A stretch of 64,000 nucleotides of DNA, from contig JAYGDB010000039.1 of the NCBI GenBank assembly GCA_046583095.1, positions 1 to 64,000 on the forward strand. Direction: 5' to 3'. The translations under genes were made by a program, and so were the position numbers. Shown here piece after piece: positions 58,925 through 64,000 of the stretch. Below the pieces are notes generated by a model, which searched no databases, was not told the origin of the DNA, and saw nothing but the letters and a program-made list of their open reading frames with translations. Origin of the DNA: JAJDAN01 sp046583095. Lineage in GTDB: Bacteria > Myxococcota_A > UBA9160 > UBA4427. Positions within the stretch are counted from its first letter, which is position 1, and every line of letters starts with the position of its first letter.

Positions 58925-60193
58925 TCAGTCCTTCTCGGACCAGCGGCGGGTGTACAGGGGGAAGCGCCGACAGAGCATCTCCACCTCTGCGCGGATCGAA
59001 TCGAGTTCCTCCACGTCACCCGGATTGTCGAGCACCCTGCGGATGAAGCTCGCAATCTCGGCCATCTCGGGCTCTCCCATCCCGCGCGTCGTGACCGCCG
59101 GCGTTCCAATACGAATGCCCGAGGTCACCATCGGCTTACGCGAATCGAAGGGAACCATGTTCTTGTTGGTGGTAATCGCCGCCCGATCGAGGGCCGTCTC
59201 CGCCATCTTCCCGGTGGTGTCACGATCGACGAGTGACAGCAGGAAGAGGTGGTTGTCGGTGCCGCCCGAAACCGCCCGGAAACCGCCGGCCATCACACCC
59301 TCACACAGCGCCTTCGCGTTCGCGACGATCTGCTGGCAGTAGGTCTTGAACTCCGGCGCCAGACTCTCCTTGAAGGCAACCGCCTTTCCGGCGATCACGT
59401 GCATCAACGGACCCCCCTGCAAGCCGGGGAAAATGGCGCTGTTGATCTTCTTCGCCCAATCCTTGTCGCACAGGATCAGGCCGCCCCGGGGCCCGCGCAG
59501 GGTCTTGTGGGTCGTGGTCGTGACGATCTGGGCGTGACCCGCCGGGCTGGGATGGACCCCGGTGGCGACGAGCCCAGCGATGTGGGCAATGTCCGCGAAG
59601 AGCACGGCGCCCACTTCGTCGGCGATTTCACGAAACTTCGCAAAGTCGATGACCCGCGAATAGGCGGTCGCACCGCACTGGATGAGCTTTGGACGATGTT
59701 CGAGCGCCAGCTTGCGCAGTTCCTCGAAGTCGATGCACTCGTCTTCTCGTGAGACGCCGTAGGCCACGATGTTGTAGGCCTTGCCCGAGAAGTTGACCGG
59801 GCTGCCGTGGGTGAGGTGCCCGCCGTGGTCGAGATTCATCGCGAGAATCGTGTCACCGTAATCGAGAGCGGCCTGGTAGACAGCGGCGTTTGCCTGCGAA
59901 CCCGAATGGGGTTGGACGTTCGCGTGATCCATCCCGAAGAGTTGCTTGGCCCGAGAGATCGCGATCTCTTCGACCCCGTCGACGATCTCACAACCACCGT
60001 AGTAGCGACGCCCTGGATAGCCCTCGGCGTACTTGTTCGTGAGCACCGAGCCCATCGCTTCGAGCACGGCTTCGGAGACGAAGTTCTCCGATGCGATCAG
60101 CTCGATGGACAGGCCCTGGCGCTTCGCCTCCTTCCTCAGAAGGGCGGCGACATCTGCATCGGTCTCGTCGAGGTGAGGGGTCAGGCTTGCCAC
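58925..60193 (-). CDS. glyA: Serine hydroxymethyltransferase
   Basis: PLP enzyme that interconverts serine and glycine while charging tetrahydrofolate with a one-carbon unit. The sequence shows SENFVSEAVLEAMGS, TNKYAEGYPGRRYYGGCE and the PLP-lysine motif TTTTHKTLRGPRGG. The start favoured is GTG 60193, because GGAG lies 9 bases upstream; the ATG at 60202 abuts that GGAG directly and would be poorly spaced. About 422 residues. One-carbon units released by the folate-dependent demethylation module at the other end of the window would feed this same pool. Confidence 0.95.
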   Translation of the reverse strand: MASLTPHLDETDADVAALLRKEAKRQGLSIELIASENFVSEAVLEAMGSVLTNKYAEGYPGRRYYGGCEIVDGVEEIAISRAKQLFGMDHANVQPHSGSQANAAVYQAALDYGDTILAMNLDHGGHLTHGSPVNFSGKAYNIVAYGVSREDECIDFEELRKLALEHRPKLIQCGATAYSRVIDFAKFREIADEVGAVLFADIAHIAGLVATGVHPSPAGHAQIVTTTTHKTLRGPRGGLILCDKDWAKKINSAIFPGLQGGPLMHVIAGKAVAFKESLAPEFKTYCQQIVANAKALCEGVMAGGFRAVSGGTDNHLFLLSLVDRDTTGKMAETALDRAAITTNKNMVPFDSRKPMVTSGIRIGTPAVTTRGMGEPEMAEIASFIRRVLDNPGDVEELDSIRAEVEMLCRRFPLYTRRWSEKD

Positions 60194-60216
60194 GGCGCGC
60201 ATCTCCGGAGTGCCGA

Positions 60217-60453
60217 TCAGGAAGCGAGTGCTTCCTTCAGATAGTCGATCGCGTCCCCGATGGTCTGGATCTTCTCGGCGTCTTCATCGGGGATCTCGAT
60301 GTCAAACTCTTCCTCGAGGCTCATCACCAACTCGACGATGTCCAGGGAGTCGGCTCCCAGATCGTCGACGAAGGCCGCTCCGACCACGGCCTCTTCCTTC
60401 GAGACGCCGAGCTGCTCCACGATGAGACCTGTTACTCGCTCTTCCAATACCAT
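60217..60453 (-). CDS. acpP: Acyl carrier protein
   Basis: A 78-residue acidic carrier for fatty acid and lipid A acyl chains. The phosphopantetheine serine lies in LGADSLDIVELVMSLEEEF (near residue 38). ATG 60453 has GGAGGT 7 bases upstream; the longer frame to 60510 is not used. It lies 14-23 bp before glyA. fabF, its usual partner, is not present. Confidence 0.96.
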   Translation of the reverse strand: MVLEERVTGLIVEQLGVSKEEAVVGAAFVDDLGADSLDIVELVMSLEEEFDIEIPDEDAEKIQTIGDAIDYLKEALAS

Positions 60454-60553
60454 CCGAAGAACCTCCAAGTCGATGGGGGCGTGACTCTGATTGGATCCAA
60501 ACCTTCGCACAGCCTCGCCCTTTCAGGCGGTGCTGCAAGGGCCCTGCCGGAAA

Positions 60554-61513
60554 TTAGACGCCGTCGCCCGCGAGGAAGCTGCGCACGCCCTCCACGTCCG
60601 AGAGTGAGCCGAAGTTCGCACGCTGGCTGCGTCGTTGGATTCGTGCCACCAGGCCCGAGAGGACCCGGCCGGGGCCCACTTCCAGGAAGTGATCGACCCC
60701 GAGCTGTGAGAGCTGCTGGATCATCTCGGTGAAGCGCACCGGTGCGGTGACCTGCTGCTCCAGCAGACCCGGAACCCGGGCACCGCTGTGATTCGGAAGA
60801 GCCTCGACGTTCGTGACCACCGGCGGCACGGGGTCAGCGAAGCGAATCGACTTCAGCTCGACGGCAAGCTGCTCGGCGGCGGGCGCCATCAACGCGCAGT
60901 GGAACGGCGCCGATACCTCCAGGGGAACCGTGCGTTTCGCGCCCAGCTCCAGGGCCCGCTTGCCGGCGAGTTCGACGGCGCCCGCGGCACCGGCGATGAC
61001 GGTCTGCTGGGGGGAGTTGTAGTTGGCGGGTGTCACCACCTCGCCGGTGGCCTTCGCGGCCTCGCGACAGGCAACGTCGATCTCGTCCGGACTCGAGCCC
61101 AGGACGGCCACCATCGCTCCCGATCCCGTCGGAACCGCCTGCTGCATGAAGCGCCCGCGTGCGTGCACGAGCGACACCGCGTCCTCGAATGTGAGGGATC
61201 CCGCGGCCACCAACGCCGAGTACTCGCCGAGGCTGTGCCCAGCGACGAAGGCGGGTGCCAGATCGGGCACCTGCTCCTGCAGGCAGCGGTACAGGGCGAT
61301 GCAGCTGGTGAGGATCGCCGGCTGCTGAATCTCGGTCGGAACCAGGTCGTCCGCCGGACCCTCGAAGCAGAGTCGCGACAGCGAGAAGCCGAGCGTCTCG
61401 TCCGCGGCGACAAACACGTCGCGGGCGGCCTCGGACGCTTCGTAGACGTCGCGCCCCATCCCGACTTCCTGCGATCCCTGACCAGGGAAGAGAAGAGCCA
61501 GCACCGTAGCCAC
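60554..61513 (-). CDS. fabD: Malonyl-CoA:ACP transacylase
   Basis: Loads malonate onto ACP for fatty acid synthesis. The 319-residue protein has LFPGQGSQEVGMG near the N-terminus and the nucleophile motif AGHSLGEYSAL near residue 92, with QQPAILTSC and an active-site histidine region SAPFHCALM. GTG start immediately after the rpmF stop. plsX, fabH and fabG, usual neighbours, are missing. Confidence 0.95.
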   Translation of the reverse strand: MATVLALLFPGQGSQEVGMGRDVYEASEAARDVFVAADETLGFSLSRLCFEGPADDLVPTEIQQPAILTSCIALYRCLQEQVPDLAPAFVAGHSLGEYSALVAAGSLTFEDAVSLVHARGRFMQQAVPTGSGAMVAVLGSSPDEIDVACREAAKATGEVVTPANYNSPQQTVIAGAAGAVELAGKRALELGAKRTVPLEVSAPFHCALMAPAAEQLAVELKSIRFADPVPPVVTNVEALPNHSGARVPGLLEQQVTAPVRFTEMIQQLSQLGVDHFLEVGPGRVLSGLVARIQRRSQRANFGSLSDVEGVRSFLAGDGV

Positions 61514-61696
61514 CTAGTCTTCGTCGGTCTCGATGATCGTACGGCCGCGATAGCTCCCGCAATTCGGGCACACGCGGTGGGGCAGCTTGGGCGCGCTGCA
61601 CTGGGGGCAGATGCTCAGGCCGGGCGGCGTCAGCGAATCGTGGCTTCGCCGCTTGTCCCGCTTCGCCTTCGAGGTCCGTTGCTTGGGAACGGCCAT
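61514..61696 (-). CDS. rpmF: 50S ribosomal protein L32
   Basis: A 60-residue large-subunit protein: AVPKQRTSKAKRDKRRSH followed by a zinc ribbon CPQCSAPKLPHRVCPNCG (CxxC...CxxC), so it is the zinc-containing form. GGAGG lies 9 bases before the ATG. It sits 15 bp after the yceD stop, the conserved yceD-rpmF pair. Confidence 0.96.
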   Translation of the reverse strand: MAVPKQRTSKAKRDKRRSHDSLTPPGLSICPQCSAPKLPHRVCPNCGSYRGRTIIETDED

Positions 61697-61711
61697 TTCG
61701 AGGTTCCTCCT

Positions 61712-62287
61712 TCAGTCACGCGTTCCACCGTCCCGAAGCGCGGCCAGAACCGCGAACGGAGACGGGGGCTTGAGTTCTTCTTCGCAACCGCAATCCTCCA
61801 GATTGCGGTCGATCCCGCAGCGCGGGCAGAGTCCCTTGCACTCCTGGTTGCACAACGGCTGGATCGGCAGCGCCAGGTAGATCAGCTCCGTGAAGAAGGT
61901 GTCGAGGCCCACTTCCGGACCGCGGTACCAGCCGAGCTCTAGATCGTCCCCCAGGCACATCCCGTCCCGCTCGAGGGCCAGGACAGCCTCCGGATCCGGG
62001 GGCTGTCGCTCGCCTGCTGGCTCCAACACCAACCGGAAGCGTTCAGAGAGCGCGTGACGATAGCGCTGCAGGCAGCGACCGCACTCCACCGCGATGGCCC
62101 CCCCGAAGCTCCCCGCGAGGAAGACCGTCTCGCCGGACTTGTAGACCTCGCTCACGAAGCGGAACGGCCCCTCGACCGCGCAGCCGAGCGCTCGGCCCGG
62201 GATCACCTGCTCCTGCCACCAGGCGGGGGAGGCCTCGAACTCGCGAGGCCTCGGGGTCGATTCGAGTCGGTCGACGAGGAGCTTCAT
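61712..62287 (-). CDS. yceD: YceD/DUF177-family protein
   Basis: A 191-residue protein linked to 23S rRNA accumulation and always found before rpmF. It has VECGRCLQRYRHAL in the middle and a C-terminal block ELIYLALPIQPLCNQECKGL, then CPRCGIDRNLEDCGCEE, the DUF177 signature. ATG start; divergent from gltX across 63 bp. Confidence 0.92.
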   Translation of the reverse strand: MKLLVDRLESTPRPREFEASPAWWQEQVIPGRALGCAVEGPFRFVSEVYKSGETVFLAGSFGGAIAVECGRCLQRYRHALSERFRLVLEPAGERQPPDPEAVLALERDGMCLGDDLELGWYRGPEVGLDTFFTELIYLALPIQPLCNQECKGLCPRCGIDRNLEDCGCEEELKPPSPFAVLAALRDGGTRD

Positions 62288-62350
62288 CCGGCTGTTTCCA
62301 GGCTTGATTGGGGGTGGGGAGCACCAAAGCTAGCGTATGCTCCGCGGCCG

Positions 62351-63775
62351 ATGTCGGTGTCACCGCCCGTCCGCGTCCGCTTCGCGCCGAGCCCCACGGG
62401 GTTCCTCCACATCGGCAACGCCCGCACGGCACTCTTCAACTGGGCGTTCGCCCGGCGCCACGGCGGCACCCACGTCCTCCGGATCGAGGACACCGATCGC
62501 GACCGCTCGAGCGACGAGGCCGAGCAACTGGTCCTGACCGGTCTCGAGTGGTTGGGGATCGACTGGGACGAGGGCCCGTACCGCCAGAGCGAGCGAGGGG
62601 CGCGACACCGGGAAGTCGTCGAGCAACTCCTCGACACGGGTCACGCCTATCGCTGCGTGTGTACGAAGGAGCAGCTCGAGCAGCGCCGGCAACAGACGAT
62701 CGACGCGGGTGGTAAGTGGACCTATGACGGCCTGTGTCGAGATCGGGACCACGGGCCGGACTGCGGCGAGCACACGGTCCGCCTGCGCCTCCCCGAGTCC
62801 GGCGCGCTCGCGTGGAACGACCTCGTGTTCGGACCCAGCAGCCAGGACGCCCGCGAGATCGGCGATCGCATCATCCGCCGCGCCGACGGCACCGCGCTCT
62901 ATCACGTAGCCGTCGTGGCCGACGACCTCGACATGAAGATCAGCCACGTGATCCGCGGCGCCGATCATCAGCCGAACACGCCGTTCCACATCGCGCTCTA
63001 CCGGGCGCTCGACGCCGAGCCACCCCTGTACGCCCACGTACCGTTGATCCTCGCGGCGTCTGGCAAGAAGCTCTCCAAGCGGCGCGACCGGGCGTCCATC
63101 GAGCGGTTCCGCGACGAGGGAATCGTCGCGGACGCGCTGCGCAACTGGATCGTCCGGCTCGGCTGGTCCCACGGCGACCAGGAGGTGTTCTCGCGGGACG
63201 AGATCGCGGAACTCTTCGATCTCGAGGGGGTCGGTCGTTCCGGCGCGCAAGCCGACACCGAAAAGCTCGCCTGGCTGAACCATCACTACATCCAGACGCT
63301 GCCGAGCGACGAACTTCAGGACTGCCTCGAACCGTTCCTGGCCGCCGCAGTCGGAGCACCGGCGGCAACGAGCCCCGGACTCGACGCACTCATCGACCTC
63401 AACCGCCAGCGCAGCAAGACCCTCGTCGAGCTGGCAGAGCACAGCGCCTGGCTGGTCCGCGAGTCCGTCGTGCTGGACGAGAAGGCGGCGCGCAAGTTCC
63501 TCGATCCCGATGCGGGCGAACTCTTGGGGGAACTCGCGAAGCGGCTCTCGCAGCTGGAATCCTGGGACGACGCCGGCTTGAGCCAGCTGTTCGAAACGTT
63601 GTGCGGCGAGCGCGACATCAAGATGGGCAAGCTCGCCCAGCCGGTGCGCGTGGCGCTCACCGGCGGGACCGTGTCACCTGGCATCTACGAAACGCTGGGA
63701 GTCGTGGGGCGTGAGCTGAGCCTGACCCGGATCCAGGACGCGGCCGAGCGCGCCGTCCGCGGTGAGTTTGGCTAG
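62351..63775 (+). CDS. gltX: Glutamyl-tRNA synthetase
   Basis: A 474-residue class I synthetase that attaches glutamate to tRNA-Glu. Signatures are the HIGH-type APSPTGFLHIGNARTALFNW, the zinc region CVCTKEQLEQRRQQTIDAG with TYDGLC (C-x-C...Y-x3-C, as in E. coli), and KLSKR (GKKLSKRRDR) near residue 240. The C-terminal anticodon domain is helical. ATG 62351 is the homology-supported start, with no clear ribosome site. A tRNA-Gln gene follows 20 bp downstream. Whether this enzyme also charges tRNA-Gln (no glutaminyl-tRNA synthetase in the window) is open. Confidence 0.95.
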   Translation: MSVSPPVRVRFAPSPTGFLHIGNARTALFNWAFARRHGGTHVLRIEDTDRDRSSDEAEQLVLTGLEWLGIDWDEGPYRQSERGARHREVVEQLLDTGHAYRCVCTKEQLEQRRQQTIDAGGKWTYDGLCRDRDHGPDCGEHTVRLRLPESGALAWNDLVFGPSSQDAREIGDRIIRRADGTALYHVAVVADDLDMKISHVIRGADHQPNTPFHIALYRALDAEPPLYAHVPLILAASGKKLSKRRDRASIERFRDEGIVADALRNWIVRLGWSHGDQEVFSRDEIAELFDLEGVGRSGAQADTEKLAWLNHHYIQTLPSDELQDCLEPFLAAAVGAPAATSPGLDALIDLNRQRSKTLVELAEHSAWLVRESVVLDEKAARKFLDPDAGELLGELAKRLSQLESWDDAGLSQLFETLCGERDIKMGKLAQPVRVALTGGTVSPGIYETLGVVGRELSLTRIQDAAERAVRGEFG

Positions 63776-63795
63776 GCTGCCTCGCGAAGACTCGT

Positions 63796-63869
63796 TCCCC
63801 GGTCGTCTAATGGCAGGACAGCGGACTCTGAATCCGCGAATCGAGGTTCAAATCCTCGCTGGGGAACCA
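63796..63869 (+). tRNA. tRNA-Gln (anticodon CTG)
   Basis: A 74-nt cloverleaf: acceptor TCCCCGG pairs with CTGGGGA (one G-U), a D arm GTC...GAC, an anticodon stem GCGGA/TCCGC with loop CTCTGAA (anticodon CTG at 63828-63830), a T arm CGAGG-TTCAAAT-CCTCG, discriminator A and encoded CCA. It reads CAG codons. It lies 20 bp behind gltX and may share its transcript. Confidence 0.96.
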
Positions 63870-63907
63870 TTGCTGCGGACTGCTGTGTCGATTCTCGAGA
63901 TACGCGA

Positions 63908-64000
63908 CTAGAAGAGCAAGTTCGTGGGCGGAAACAGCAGCGCGAGCAAGGCGCCGGCGGCAATCGCGGGACCGAAGCCAAAGGGCGCGTTCAGCTTCCG
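63908..64000 (-). CDS. pilD: Prepilin peptidase (C-terminal fragment, 5' end outside window)
   Basis: The right edge holds the last 30 residues of a leftward gene: KLNAPFGFGPAIAAGALLAL, then FPPTNLLF, followed by a stop. The pattern K-x-N/I-x-P-F-G-F-G-P plus an alanine/leucine helix is the C-terminus of type IV leader peptidases (PilD/GspO), which cleave and methylate prepilins at the inner membrane. The assignment rests on this tail only. Confidence 0.7.
   Translation of the reverse strand, partial: RKLNAPFGFGPAIAAGALLALLFPPTNLLF

Overview
The window is a GC-rich, densely coded chromosomal segment of a Gram-negative bacterium. It carries lipid A and inner-core LPS genes, BamA, Skp, LolCDE-type transport, Lnt and LptE. 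The lineage is most likely deltaproteobacterial in the broad sense (Myxococcota, Desulfobacterota or Binatota-like). This is inferred from LpxI instead of LpxH, a RemA/DUF370 protein between yicC and gmk, a BamA with an extra N-terminal TolB/FlgO-like domain, DUF4388 and MJ0042 zinc-ribbon proteins, and a CxxCH protein of a type I associate with myxobacteria. The species cannot be named from sequence reading alone. Most genes are chained by 1-8 bp start/stop overlaps, and GTG and TTG starts are common. No insertion sequence, prophage, CRISPR array or plasmid gene was seen, and no stretch over 300 bases lacks a gene or gene remnant.

Region by region. (1) 1-7.6 kb is a divergent catabolic module. 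A TetR repressor, a GMC (choline-dehydrogenase-like) oxidoreductase and a BCCT osmolyte transporter read leftward. A dimethylglycine/sarcosine-dehydrogenase-like FAD-GcvT fusion and a second GcvT/DmdA-like protein read rightward. A 16-bp perfect palindrome sits in the shared promoter. Together they look like uptake and folate-dependent demethylation of a methylated osmolyte (betaine, dimethylglycine, DMSP or similar). (2) 7.6-20.8 kb holds smc, a heterodimeric ABC exporter pair, purM, an unrecognised dinucleotide-binding protein, an MsbA-type ABC exporter and an enoyl-CoA hydratase gene interrupted by an in-frame TAA. (3) 20.9-47.2 kb is an envelope-biogenesis block, nearly all leftward: a WaaE-like glycosyltransferase, rel, gmk, remA, yicC, hldA, two family-9 heptosyltransferases, a divergent Kdo/heptose-kinase-like gene, lpxK, waaA, lpxB, a Gfo/Idh/MocA oxidoreductase, lpxI, lpxA, skp, bamA, lolD, lolC/E, prfB, lnt, ybeY and phoH. 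prfB keeps the classical RF2 autoregulatory +1 frameshift. (4) 47.3-52.3 kb has a DUF4388 membrane protein paired with a TPR/zinc-ribbon membrane protein, then rpsT, holA and lptE. (5) 52.3-55.7 kb is the only accessory-looking patch: an AT-rich promoter with an inverted repeat, a secreted CxxCH protein, a histidine kinase/receiver remnant, a zinc-ribbon protein and a receiver-like protein. (6) 55.7-64.0 kb is housekeeping: an M17 N-terminal-domain protein, nusB, ribH, ribD, nrdR, glyA, acpP, fabD, rpmF, yceD, then gltX, tRNA-Gln(CTG) and the tail of a prepilin peptidase.

Several conserved operons are compressed compared with relatives. No lpxD or fabZ lies between skp and lpxA. No ribE or ribBA lies between ribD and ribH. 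No plsX, fabH, fabG or fabF lies between rpmF and acpP. Those genes are presumably elsewhere in the genome. The observations most worth checking are the divergent TetR-controlled demethylation module, the multi-helix N-terminal extension on LolC/E, the RF2 frameshift site, the promoter-embedded inverted repeat at 52.5 kb, and the pilin-like tail on the DUF4388 protein.
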